64,000 nt of DNA from Cycas panzhihuaensis (GCA_023213395.1 CM041465.1:117807741-117871740); one strand, 5' to 3'; positions 12,702 through 24,260 are shown, numbered from the stretch's first letter. Numbers and translations: made by a program. Notes: a model not told the origin generated them from the sequence alone.

Positions 12702-13092
12702 TATTGGGTGTAATACCTAATTATGTAATTATCTCTATTCACACTCTCTATATTTACTTGTATTTTATATTTGAGGTCTTCTTAAGTTGTGAGCCACATA
12801 GAAATGTGTGTCAGCCCACAACACTAACTAATGAGGGTTCCTTCATAAGTAGGGAGTTGTACTATAGCTATATATATCATTCTTCATTCTAATTTGATAT
12901 TTGGATATTATTTCATTTCTTTATATTAACTTGTACATGTTTCATTATTCTTGTGCTTCATTACTTTATCATTCGCTCACCACATTTTCACTTTTTATTA
13001 TTATTTATAATAGATTCATTTTCTAACATGGTGTTATAACTCCATGTCCATTTTTCCAACATGGGATCGAGCATTGTATATTATTTTTTCAA
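12702..13092 (+). repeat. 5' LTR of the 12702-16210 element
   Basis: It aligns with 15883-16210 from TATTGGGTGTAATACC through the shared GGTCTTCTTAAGTTGTG block to TTATTTTTTCAA. The first two bases are TA rather than TG. It carries about 70 extra bases (roughly 13013-13075) that the 3' copy lacks and that hold two extra primer-site-like units. Confidence 0.8.
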
Positions 13093-13106
13093 TGTGGTAT
13101 CAGAGC
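13029..13106 (+). repeat. Three primer-binding-site-like units at exact 33-bp spacing
   Basis: TGG-starting units begin at 13029 (TGGTGTTATAACTCC), 13062 (TGGGATCGAGC) and 13095 (TGGTATCAGAGCCC). Each is preceded by an LTR-end-like TTCTAACA, TTCCAACA or TTCAATG. Only the last is a good initiator-Met primer site. The first two look like decayed copies. Confidence 0.6.
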
Positions 13107-15871
13107 CCAAGGTTTGAATCCTTAAGGGTAATATTTTTTAGAGCCTATTCTTTTTATTTTTTTAAAGCCTTGTTAAGCTATTTTAAGAACCTATTTTGTG
13201 CCTAATTAGTGACCTTTTTTAAATCCATTTAAAAGATTTTTTAAAGATATTTGAAGTTGTTTGTTGTTGCATTTTTATATACATTTATAGGATTGCTCTC
13301 ATTATTATTGAAAATACGTTTGGGGTTGTTTTATCACTATTTTCAACTATTTTAAGGCGTTATTTTTTGAAGTTGTTTAAAGGCTATTTGAAGCCTATTT
13401 TAGAGATTCTGAAGCCATTGTAGAATCTATTTTTGAAGCTATTAGAAGGTTGTTTTGGAGCCTATTTAGAGCTATTATTCAAGGTTGTTTTTTAAGCATA
13501 TTCTTAAAGTATTTTGAAGCAATTTACAAAGTATTTTGTAATAAGTTTATTATAGAACTTTGATTTAAAAGAAGAGGCTATTTTTAAATTGCTTAAAAGT
13601 TTATTTTTGTAGTAGAATCAATGGATAATTTACATGCATGTGGTGCTAGAAATATGTACATGTATGATTATTATGATGAAGTTCACATCTATGAAGGTAT
13701 ACCATTTTATTTTTTATCATAGAATAAGCATATGCAGTTGGTGTAAAATAACCTCCTTGCATGCTTATGGGCATATTACAATAGAGTTGCTTCCAATAGT
13801 TGAAAGAGGCTATTTTTTAGTTATTCAGAGGTCAAAAATGGCTCCATATTTGTAAAAGGAGATTTACAGTTGAGCAGTTCGGTGAGGATGTATTCATATA
13901 TATAACCTCTTTGTATTCTTTCTACAGTGAAAATAGAAAAAGAAGGTATATGTAGCCATCAATCTACATCTCAAAATATTTGCAGAAAATCTATAAATAT
14001 CTTTATAAAAATTGTTATATTTTTTCTTTTACAGGCTATTGGAAGCTCTGCATATTTTGTTTAAAAAAAAGAAAAAGAATTTCTTTGAACATATTTGTAG
14101 GAACAAAAGTTATATATATTCAAAATATATGTCTTCTATAATTGTGGATTCTTTGCATTCAATCTATGACAATCTACTATTGATGACATTCAACACTAGA
14201 GAATACTCAGGATCTGTCATTCCACAACTTTGGCATAAATAATAATTGGGGCTCCATTATCTTAAAGGATATCTGTGAGTTTTATTCTAAAGATAGAATA
14301 TCATGGCAGTGATCACATATGAAGGATCAACACCACATCAAATAATGCTTCACACAAAGAAAAATGATTCATTACTAGAGCACACGTAACCTACCATGGA
14401 GAGTCCATAGAGATTAAACAAAGATGGTGAAACCTATAAATAATCATGGCAAAGAAACAAATTGAAAGATTGAATAAAGCATGTTGTCCATGAGCTACAC
14501 AGCCATCTGCACGAAGTCACCATTGAATTAACTACTCATTCTCTTTGATATGTTTAACAATGGATGAAATGATAAGAAGAAGAATTCTTGTTTGAAGTTG
14601 GCAGTAGATCTAGAATAACAAACACAAAGAACTATTGCCATTATCTCACTGGCCCTACTCATAGATTTATAACACATCCATATAGCAAAAAGAGTATTCA
14701 AAACCCCTAAAATTTGGGTTATTTTTTATTATAGCCTAATGTTTTGATTAAATGTTAGTGGATTCATTTTATTTTTTCAACTTTGATAAACATGACGTTT
14801 TATGAAAGGTGGTTAATATTTTTTACAATCATAAGAAATATTATACTTTGGTTAATTTTTGTTTGAATTCTGCCTAGTCCCTAATCTATTTAGCCCCTGA
14901 CCATATGGAGTGACCATAAGTCCATTTGTCAACCGGTGAAAGGGACTAAGTCCTCATTTTTCTTTTTCTCTTAAGTCATCATCACTTTTTTATCTGTAAC
15001 TTGAGTATACATAGTCTGTTTTCAATCATGTTAGTTGTGTTGGACTCATAACTGAAAGATCTTTAATTTGGCAGGTCACTTGACAACATTTGGAACTTAT
15101 ATGATATAAATATTTTAGCTCAAAGTCTTTTTTTTTCAACTTCATTTTTCTTCATTTTTTAGCATTTTTAGGCACATACATATAATTTTTAAGTTTCTAT
15201 ATCATTTGTTGTATATTCCATTAATATAGTGTACCTTAAATGGGGGGAGTAACATGTAAAATTTATTATGTATGCTCATTTTAGGCTCTAGAGAATCCAT
15301 TTCACATTGAAATTTATCATTTGAAAGAGTTGTTTGCATTGTATTTAAGTCACATTTATTTTTTAGTTATGTATTGACATTTATTGCTAGATTTTTTAGC
15401 CTATAGAGGTCATTATAAGCCTATAGTAGTATATTGTAAGCTCATAGTGGTATGATATAGCCCATAGAAGTAATTTGAGGCCAAGGTACCATTGTAAGGC
15501 CTTAGAGCCATTTGTTTTTTGGTCATTGAAGCTAAAGATGTTATTTATATTGTCCCATATAGGCAAGAGATAAGACCTATTTTTAGTTACTATTGCATAT
15601 TTCTTTATCATCTTACCTATTTGGACATGTAGGACATCATGTTCCTAGTGTGAAGTTGACTTGGTACTAATTACACCATATACACAAAGGAATATCCTAG
15701 CTAATTGGTGTTCAGAATGGCTAGTTATCTATGTAGTTCGGTGGATATAGTTCTCTCCACATAGATATGAGGAGCAGATTGTGTTATTACAACAGCTTAT
15801 GTTCCAACATTCATTTGAAGACTCAACACCTATCATTTGATATGACATTTCAGTTTATGTAATTATCTATT

Positions 15872-15882
15872 ATAGGGGACAA
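15872..15882 (+). other. Polypurine tract of the 12702-16210 element
   Basis: ATAGGGGACAA lies immediately before the TGTTAGG start of the 3' LTR, the expected place for the plus-strand priming tract. Confidence 0.6.
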
Positions 15883-16210
15883 TGTTAGGTGTAGTACCTA
15901 ATTACATAATTATCTTTATTCACACTTTGTCTATATTTACTTGTATTTTATATTTGAGGTCTTCTTAAGTTGTGTGAGCCATATAGAAATATGTGCTAGC
16001 CTACAACATTGACCAATGAGGGTTCTCTCATAAGTGTGGTAAATTATACTAAAATTATATACATCATTCTTCATTCTAATTCAAGGTTTGGCTATTCTTC
16101 TATTTCTTTGTATTAACTTATAAATGCTTCGTTATTCTTATGCTTCATTACTTTATCATTCACTCACCACATTTCATCTTTTATATTCATAGCATGTTAT
16201 TTTTTCAATA
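15883..16210 (+). repeat. 3' LTR of the 12702-16210 element
   Basis: It starts TGTTAGGTGTAGTACC directly after the purine tract and ends near TTTTTTCAATA. Apart from the missing ~70 bp it follows the 5' LTR with scattered, mainly transitional, differences. Confidence 0.8.
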
Positions 16211-16299
16211 TACATCTACTTTAGGGAGATATGTTTATTCGTAAGAGATTAAAGACTATAGAGTTTGTCAGTCTATCCCATATTATCTTATAGAATAAA

Positions 16300-16760
16300 A
16301 TAAATGAATTACTAGGGGAGTTATTAATACTATAGGTGTTAAGAGTTTAGAGTCACTAGATCCTAAGGATGAATAGGATATAGAAATATAAGGCTAAATG
16401 GCAAGGTCCAATATACATGGTTAGGTTCTTGATTATTTTCATATAATGGAGAGTATAATGTCCTAATAGGAAGTAGGTAGATCTTATTTTAGATTTAATA
16501 TAAAGGTTAAGTTGCCTAGTTAAGGAGATATCAATGAAGTTAAGTGACACATCATCACCAATCAAATAGTGATAGTGGTTTTATGAAGGGTGTACGTTAC
16601 ACATAATGGTTTATGACATGAGATAAAGGATATAATGGACAAAGTAACTTTTAGCTTAGGGTTTAGGGAAGACTCTAAGGATGCTTCTTCCTCTAGTTCT
16701 TATTTAGAGTCAACATCTTCTTCAAGAGATATATTGGATGAATGCCTCTAGGTGAGAAAT
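16300..16760 (-). pseudogene. Chromovirus B aspartic protease and upstream linker (decayed)
   Basis: The minus strand at 16356-16565 reads NFIDISLTRQLNL in a 69-codon open stretch. This resembles the segment just after the catalytic DSG of Ty3/gypsy protease (HNFIDxxLxxxLxL). Upstream (higher coordinates) an acidic stretch fits the gag-protease linker. The catalytic Asp itself is not clear. Protease lying upstream of RT in the same orientation agrees with one element interrupted by the 12702-16210 insertion. Confidence 0.5.
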
Positions 16761-18542
16761 AGATTAGGTACTCACACAATAGGGTCATAGACTTAGGAAA
16801 AAGTGGTTTGAGTTAGGAAGGAAAATAATGAGAGGCTTCTATAAGGTACTCATACATCTCATGAATGTAGGTATAAGGTTGAAAGGAAGGAAGCTAGATT
16901 AGGGGTAATAGGTGAATATACATAAATATAAATAAGGATAAAAGGTAAAATAAGCTTAAGAGAAAGCTACTATAACTATCTAACAAACTATTAATATAAA
17001 TAAGAACATAAAAGACAAACATGCATGAAGAAAAATAAAATGAAAGCTACTTATTAACTAATAGAACATAGATAAAATTAATCTACTCTACCTATCAAGT
17101 ACCTCTTGAGGGATTAAACAACACCTAATAAAGAGGGTCTGAAGATGTGAGGGTGTCATTAGAGTGCATACATCCCAAATGTTAATGTGTTTATATGCCT
17201 AATCTTAAAACTACCCCTCGTGAGGGTGATTTACCCACCTTATCCTTAATTCTTAATGAACTTAAAAGGTTAGACTCAATCAAGAAGGGGGGAAGGAACT
17301 GACTAGAGTAAGAGGCCTAAAGGATTTAAAACCATAGGATTAATTAACTAATGGATGAGTCAATAGGTATTCACTAATACTAGTGATTCATCTCATAATA
17401 AGTGTGAGACAGCCTAGCAGTACTCACATCTAACTCTAATAAGCCTAGAGCTCTAAGAGGTGAATAAGATAAGGGCTGCTACTCTTAATAGGATAAATGG
17501 ATCTTACTTAGTTATTTAAACCCTTGGCATAAGTGTATTTTATGGATAAACACACTCCACTAGATCATTTAAAACATATACCAGAAGACTTAACTTACAT
17601 AATGGAAGAAAACAACCACTCTTATTTGGTAATAAAATCTAGCTAGAGAGTAAGCCACCCCCTTGTCAATGAGACAATAATCCTAGTCTAAAAGAGAGCT
17701 AAGAGGAGTAGAGAGCAAACACCTATAATATAACTATATGCATTTTTTTTTAAACAAATAACAATAAAGAGTCCTTAGCCTAAAAGAAAAAACCTTTGGC
17801 CCCATAAATTTGAGGACTCATAATAAGTACAAGCTTTGACTTAGTTTTAATTTTATTAAAGTGTACATACATAAGTAAAGGAGGTGTAATCTAATGCAAA
17901 GATAATATAAAAAATGCAAGTTATTTTTCTCTTCTTTTTCCTTTTATACTTTTAATATTTTTTATATTTTTTTTGTAAAAGCAAGAAAATTACCTATATG
18001 TAAGTGGAAAAGAAGAGCAGATAGAGATGCATCATGTATATATAAAAAAATATTCACTTTTACTTTCAAATGGAACTATGAATTGAATATTTTATTTTGT
18101 TTTTTCTTTTTAGAAATTAAAGACTACAAGGAAAGGGTTTTTCAAAGAGTACTCAACATTTGCTCTAAGTTTTTATTAATCACCTTCTTCTCTGACCATG
18201 TGGACTCCTACCTAACAAGAAAGATTAGTGGAAAACACATATATCAAAACTTCTAGAAAAAATTTGACAATATTTCTACTTCCGAGATTGATCTATATGA
18301 ATAAAAAATATTTATTGCCATGATCAAAAGTGCCCAAAAGATAATTTAAAAGCAAACTTGATAGCTTATATATTTTGAGTGATTTTCAGTCAAATTTTAA
18401 AAGCACTTTCACTGCCCTATAGGCACCAAAAGCTTGTGGGAAAGATGGAGAATATGAGGAAGACTTCAATTTTGCTCTTAAAACCTCCAAACCTACAAAA
18501 AAAAACTTAAAGAATGTACTCCACCACCTTTCGACTTAGTGC
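16761..18542. other. Unassigned stretch, possibly chromovirus B gag and LTR remains
   Basis: This is where gag and the 5' LTR of chromovirus B should lie. I see no recognisable domain, terminal repeat or primer site. The DNA is AT-rich with runs of A and T. Confidence 0.3.
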
Positions 18543-18543
18543 A

Positions 18544-18634
<91 letters not shown>
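18543..18634. repeat. (TA)n microsatellite
   Basis: About 90 bp of uninterrupted TA dinucleotides. Confidence 0.97.
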
Positions 18635-18639
<5 letters not shown>

Positions 18640-19344
18640 ATTTAACAATTTAAAAGTAATGCAACTAAATAGAAATTATAATTTTCAAGCAAACTAAAGT
18701 CTGTAATAACTAGAGTCTTATAATTAGTAGGGTTATCACTGTATTTTGAACATGAAGCATGTTACTTAAGCACTTTTGTTCTTGTTAGATGCTTATAACA
18801 AAGAGAAAATCAAATCAAGTAAGACAAACAAATAAAAAACCAAGCAACCACACAATAAGAAACTAAAATAAAATGAAAATTAAGTAAAATTAAAAAGAAA
18901 AGATAAATAACAAATAAAGTAGGGGGTATTACCCTAACTCTTAACCAAAGGAGCTAGCTCATGGAGTGATTCCTCGATCTGAAAAGTCTTCAACATCAAC
19001 TTTATCTAAACTCTAAGTGAAAAGTGAAATCTAACAAGCAGATTCAAGAACGAATGAGAGCCTATAAGAATTTTGGAAGTATTCTAGTAGCATAACACTA
19101 TCACAACTTAGCCTTCCCTCCTTATGAAAGGAAGAGAGACTTATAGAAAGTGAATTCAGTAAGGAAATGGTTTTGGGCTCAAGATTTAAATCAAAACATA
19201 AGCTAATATAATGGATAAATTACCCATAGATTTAGGTTCACAATAGTGTTAGAGTGTATAATAGATAAATGGTTTTTGTGTAATTAACAAATGATATGGC
19301 ATCTTTTGCATGATACTCTATGTTTTAACTTTATGACTTAAAGT

Positions 19345-19628
19345 TAACTTAAATTTCTTTAATGAGATACTTTCTTTAAAAGTTATGTGACACCTCTTTT
19401 AGCTTTTTAACTTTAACCACTTTACTTTTCTACCTTTAATTTTAAATTATGCTTAATTCACGAGTATATTTAGACACTAAAAATGGTAAGTTAAACCTCT
19501 TTAATGAGGAGTTTTTCTTAAAATTTAAGCAATGCCTCTTTTAACTTCTTAACCTTATCCACTTTAATTTTCCACCTTCAATTTTAAATTATGTTTAATT
19601 CATGAGTATCTTTAGACATTAAATGGGG
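19345..19628 (+). repeat. Tandem duplication, two ~142-bp units
   Basis: Unit 1 (19345-19486) and unit 2 (19487-19628) share the order CTTTAATGAG, CTCTTTTA, CCACTTTA, TTTTAAATTATG, TTAATTCA, TTTAGACA with scattered differences. There is no coding potential. The surrounding DNA (18635-20041) shows nothing else recognisable. Confidence 0.7.
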
Positions 19629-20046
19629 TAGATTAAATTTTGTGGCTTTAATCTTTACTCTAGAGGGTTTATTATCCCTAATAACCTATAACTCTTAGGC
19701 TTTAGATTGCCTTAATTTAATCGATATATTTTCTTATCTTTATATTTTTAAAGATATTTATAATACTAGAAGAAACCTAAATAAGGGGTTACTCATGGTA
19801 ATTGAGAAAATTTTAATAAGAAAGGTATCTAATGGAGCAATATAAATAAGAAAACATTATAAACATAGGAAGAAGAAAACTAGAAAATATTTGCAAAGGT
19901 ACTTAGAAGTGATTCTATAATCCATCAAACTTCAAGTCGATAGTTTATTTTTCTATTAACTAAGATCAAACTCATCATCAACTAAGTACACACATATCCA
20001 TCCACCATGATAATAGGTAAATCTTAGTAGATATGCTTATAAAAGT

Positions 20047-20478
20047 TGTTAGATTATATAATGTAAACTTATGTTTCCTAATGTTATTATTTAAGTCACA
20101 TGTCTTAAAAATTATTTAAAGTGATTATAAAGTTGTAAACTTATGTTAAAAATTAATTAACTTGTGGATGGTCATTGAAATGCGGAACTGCATTCCAACG
20201 AACCTCTGTCATATTTATTAGTCTTCTGGATTCATGGAAGTGGTTCCAGGAATCTAGGAGGTCTGTCCATATGCTTAAAACTAGGCTGTTTTAGGAGGTT
20301 GGTTATTGTGTATTTTTAGTTTCATTTATTTATTAATATAATTTAGATTAGGAGGTGGTTTTTCTTCCCCAGAAGGGGTTTTCCACCTGTCAACCCTGTG
20401 TACATATGCATTGTTATTTTCTGTGTCTCTCTTTTATTCCTGTGATATGATGACTGTGTGCATGTGCCTATTCTATCA
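20047..20478 (+). repeat. 5' LTR of copia C1
   Basis: 432 bp, starting TGTTAGATTATATAATG and ending GCCTATTCTATCA, with a near-identical copy at 27236-27654. Confidence 0.95.
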
Positions 20479-20491
20479 TGGTATCAAAGCC
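20479..20491 (+). other. Primer-binding site of copia C1
   Basis: TGGTATCAAAGCC begins directly after the 5' LTR and complements the 3' end of initiator Met-tRNA with one change (G to A at the ninth base). Confidence 0.9.
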
Positions 20492-20639
20492 TTACATGTT
20501 TCATTAATGTTTTTGCATAACACATTTCATTAATGTGTTTGCAACTAGTTCATCTTCTTTATTTTTCATAATAAACCCCAGTTTTTTCAACATGGGTCAC
20601 AATTTAACCTTATGATCATTCATACAAATTTTCATAATT

Positions 20640-21010
20640 TACACGCCAAGATTCTCCACAAATGCATGACATGAGCATTTTCCATTTTTTTTAGCAAACC
20701 ATTTACCTCTTTGTAATAGCAAAAACTGCCATTAAGATAGAGTAAAATTTCTATTACTAGTCAAGATTTACGTATAAGTTAATGTCCATCTTATTCACAG
20801 AAAGGACAAGTCTAATCCTTTCTCCTAAGGCTTGACCAAACACAGTTTCAGCCTGAACACATACATTTACAAAGCTGTCTATGAAAGTGATAATAAAATA
20901 AGAGCTAGAACCCCAGTCTAGTACAAGTAAACCAAAGTCACAAGAAACAATAAGAAGAAGAGGACGAGTATTTCTTTGTAGATCTGGGAGAATTGATGTA
21001 GTCCTTGTCT
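20640..21010 (-). pseudogene. Captured antisense fragment of translation elongation factor 2 (eEF2)
   Basis: On the minus strand, 20784-20864 is an open 27-codon stretch that includes VCVQAETVFGQALGERI and ends VLSVNKMD. This is the eEF2 GTPase-domain segment that carries the NKxD guanine-specificity motif. Before it, LDWG...FIDSFVN aligns with the eEF2 stretch preceding VCVQ. After it (about 20655-20690), ENAHVM matches the next conserved eEF2 block. Stops and frameshifts lie between these pieces. eEF2 is the ribosomal translocase; this piece has lost most of the protein. It sits in the 5' leader of copia C1, opposite to the element's transcription, so it is probably a transduced host fragment. 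Confidence 0.8.
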
Positions 21011-21143
21011 GCCATTAATACTAGAGACTAGTGAGCCATAGTGAAAAAGTTGTAGGAGGAGGCACTTGGTCACGATCTGTCACCAAACAAGGATGATTTA
21101 GTGCATCGGCCACGTTGATTCTATGTTAATGGATGGTGCATAT

Positions 21144-21700
21144 CTATGACCCACCCTGAAGTGGGTCAAGGGGAATTCTATCCCTTGCCTTCCGACTCCC
21201 CAAGATAGCATTTATTATACCTCTATGTTTATGCAAATGATCTAAAGCTTTAGGAAAGTCACCCCGCACAGAATTTTGAAATGCCAATTTTTGTTTGCGT
21301 CTCTCCTCTATCAGCTCCTCACCCTTCAACGATCCCCAACTCCACTCTCTCAAGTTTCTGGCTCTTTTTCCAAGGCCTTTCGAGAATTCCTCAGGTCTGA
21401 GATCTTCAAAACTGACCATTTTATAGCTGTTTCTTTCCCTCTACGCTTCCAGTTCTTTATCCTCTGCTGACAGCTCGTATTCCTCTCCCTCTTCGTCTGG
21501 TTCTTCGTCTTCGATCATCGTTGCTGAAGAATTGACATTGTCATCACTCCATCGACTGCCTTCATTGCTGCCTGAAAGAACGCAAAGATCTGTATGAAGA
21601 ATCACCACCTCCGCAGACCTGCAAAGAAGGAACCAGCAGCCAACTCGTAGATGTCCATCGCTCTGAAGCCTTGTCGACCTGCAACCTCACCGCTGCCATC
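21144..21700 (-). pseudogene. Captured antisense protein-coding fragment, unrecognised
   Basis: The minus strand keeps one frame for about 140 codons, broken by a single TAG. It begins with an acidic, Ser-rich stretch (EDEEPDEEGEEYELSAEDKE). After the stop it continues with SYKMVSFEDLRPEEFSKGL, a basic helix-like part (GEELIEERRKQKLAFQN) and LHKHRGIINAILGSRKARD, ending at 21144. The composition is that of a real protein, unlike the surrounding AT-rich leader. Upstream in minus sense a TTCCTTCTTTGCAG sequence looks like an intron acceptor. It is not eEF2 as far as I can tell. It may be a second host-gene piece carried by copia C1, or part of the same captured locus. Confidence 0.45.
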
Positions 21701-21904
21701 GCCAATGCAATAAAAGGTAGGGTTTCCTCCTCTTTACCCCCCCGGACCCCAATTCTAATAAAACTTTAATTTTGTGATATAAACTAAAATAAATCCATCG
21801 AGTATGTGCCCGTTAATTTTTTGTTTTATTTCTTTTTATTTATTTAAATAAATTAACCCCCCCCTTAAACTTTATAAAGCCTTTTAATTTTTTATTCAAA
21901 TGAA

Positions 21905-22054
21905 TCAACGCCCCACATTTTATGTTAATACTTTGATTTAAATCAAAGCCCCCTCCCAACATTATATGTTAATACTTTGATTTAAATCAAAGCCTCTCCT
22001 CCCACATTGTATTTTATACTTTGATTTAAATCAAAGTTCCCCCCCCCCCCCCCC
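21905..22054 (+). repeat. 44-bp tandem repeat with perfect palindromes, then a poly-C run
   Basis: The 18-bp perfect palindrome CTTTGATTTAAATCAAAG occurs at 21931-21948, 21975-21992 and 22019-22036, exactly 44 bp apart. C-rich spacers of the type CCCTCCCAACATT lie between. A run of 16 C follows (22039-22054). It lies in the leader of copia C1. The remaining leader, 22055-22922, is AT-rich with further C runs and no gene. Confidence 0.9.
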
Positions 22055-22922
22055 TTAAATACCTTTTTATTAAAACACCTTCCACCTTTATAATACCTTT
22101 ATTAAATAAATTTAATACCCCCCTTCCTCAATTATTATCCTTTTGGATTCAATTTATTATTGTCTAATACAAACTTTTTTTGTTTTATTTTTTTTAATGT
22201 AATCAAAATCAAACTCTTTCTTATATTACATTCTCCCCTCCCCCCCCCCCCAAATATTTTATTAATATTTAAGCAAAACCCTTCTCCCTTAATTTTTCTC
22301 CTTATAAAGTATTTATAAACTTTATTCCCTTACTTTTATTATCTTTCACTACATTTTAATGATTAAATTCAACTACATTTTAATCACTTGAAAAGAACAT
22401 AGTTAATCTTAGGTAAATCAAATTAACCTTTCACCATTATATTTATCTTATTAATTTCTTTTATTATACTCTTTTTTACTATTTCTCCTTAACACTTAAT
22501 TTATAAGATTTGAATTTAATCCTTAAAATTATACACCTTTTCTTTTTTTTAATAAAAAAGGGAAACAAAATACCTAGTTACAATTTTTTTTTAAAGTGAA
22601 GCACTTAAGGAAAATTGTTTATTTTTTCTAAAAGTGATTTGTTATTTTTTGAAAGGGTACAGTTTTTTTTCCAATGGGGACTATTTTTCTAAAAAGGATT
22701 ATTTTTTCAAAAATGACTACTTAAGAAATTATTTTTTAAGAAGTTGTTTGTTTATTTCTGTTTAAAAACACATGATCCTTTTTATCTTAAAATCAATCAA
22801 TGCAGACTAAGATGTCTTTGTGAATTAGATCCATTAACAAGATTAGTACTTTCACTAGGTAATTATTTTTTTAGTCACCTTCATACTTTTTTAATCTATA
22901 AATAATCCTCAACACTCCCAAT

Positions 22923-23945
22923 ATGGCATTAATGCCAGGGACAGTCACCTACGTTCCAATTCCAGTATTAACCGGCTCAAACTATGCCGACTGGAGGAAT
23001 CGCATATCCCATCAGCTCAAATGGTAAAAAGTATGGTGATATGTGACAGGTGAATTCTAAAAACCAAAAGTATATGCTACTGAGAGTATTATGGTATATC
23101 TGATGAACTCAGATGCTGCATTAGGTACCATATTAAATTCACTCTCACTAGAAATCAGTCGGCAGTTTTCCAAAAAAGATGACTTAGCCACTATCTGGAA
23201 AACCTTGGAAGAAAAATATGACAAGGTTTATACACATCAAGTAGCTATCCTAGAAGAACAATTGTATAATCTGACTTTTGACGACTTTACAAATGTTGAG
23301 GATTTTTTAACTAAAATCCAATCAATTAATAAATATCTAGATAACTGCATTAAATTAAAAACCAAAGAAGGTGATATAGAAAAAATAACTACGCATGTCA
23401 AAGACGACGACACACTCATACGTCTTGCAGTTAATAAATTACCAAAACACTTTAATCTTTACCAAGTTGTTAGACAACAAGCTGGCAATCCACCTATCAC
23501 ATTTAATCAGCTGACAAACCAACTAATTGAACATCAGACAATGTTAATTAGAATAGATGCAATAAAAGATCATTCACAGGATTTGTTTTCTAAAACCAAG
23601 TCACAATTTAAAAACAAACAATAAAATAACAATTTTCATAATAATCAAAAATTCTAGAAACGTCATCGAGGTTCACCATCTAATTCTCAAAATAATGTTA
23701 AATATTCTAGTCTAAATAAAAACCAGAATACTTCTAATCAATTCATTTCTAACAGAAACAATGCATCTTCTTCTCAGAACACTAGTTGTGCCTACTATCA
23801 TAAAAGACACCATACTATTGATGTCTATAGAAGTAGAATAGCTTTGGAAGTATGGAAAGCTTCCAAGGGATTGCAAAATAAACCAAAATCCTATACTCAA
23901 TCCCATTTTCAATCACATTCACAATCACAACTACAAAATCGTTAA
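22923..23945 (+). pseudogene. Copia C1 gag
   Basis: An ATG at 22923 opens with a segment containing PVLTGSNYADWR, the usual start of copia gag. Stops follow near 23025 and 23060. Then 23091-23624 is open for 177 codons with the gag core (LEEKYDKVYTHQVAILEEQL and LAVNKLPKHF). Near 23786 the zinc knuckle reads CAYYHKRHHTIDVY: the first Cys and the His are kept, but the second and last Cys positions are Tyr. Gag forms the virus-like particle and packages RNA. The stops and broken knuckle make it non-functional. Confidence 0.85.
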
Positions 23946-24260
23946 TTTCATAATTGTTCTTTGGTAGCAACAACTTCTGCTTTTGTTGCTCCTTCCAACC
24001 AACCACCACAATGGATCCTTGACTTTGGTGCGTCCCATCATATGATTAGATACCAGAAAAACTTAACCATTTATCAATATAAAATGAACTCTAAAGAAGA
24101 GATTTCTTTTAGTAGTGGTAATCAACTCAAATTCAAAGGATCTGGTGATGTTACCCTAAAAGATGGTTCAATCAAGGACATTTTTTACATACCAAGTTTG
24201 TTACCAAACCTCCTTTCAGTATATCAAATTTGCCAGAAAGACCTTATCGTCGAATTCTGA
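23946..24260 (+). pseudogene. Copia C1 aspartic protease
   Basis: The plus strand reads WILDFGASHHM at about 24012-24044, the copia protease active site. The catalytic Asp is kept, but the Ser of the normal DSGA has become Phe. The downstream ILPLL-type flap (YIPSLLPNLLSV) follows at about 24190-24225. A stop occurs at 24258. Protease cuts the Gag-Pol polyprotein. Confidence 0.85.

Larger units (their letters stand above)
12702..16210 (+). mobile_element. Non-autonomous LTR retrotransposon (~3.5 kb) inside chromovirus B
   Basis: Two similar direct repeats (12702-13092 and 15883-16210) bracket a 2.8 kb internal region that has a primer-binding site at its start and a purine tract at its end. 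I found no gag or pol motifs; ORFs at 13634-13855 and 14012-14242 look random. It would depend on proteins of a relative. It sits between RT and protease of minus-strand chromovirus B. Flanking 5-mers are TAGAT (12697-12701) and TACAT (16211-16215), a possible target duplication with one change. Positions 13140-13560 hold a degenerate short repetition around GAAGCCTATTTT. Confidence 0.75.

Noticed and set aside
16633-16752. Plus-strand Ser-rich ORF beginning ATGGACAAAG
   Set aside because: Only 39 codons, and it lies on the strand opposite to chromovirus B, whose protease linker occupies this place. No domain was seen.
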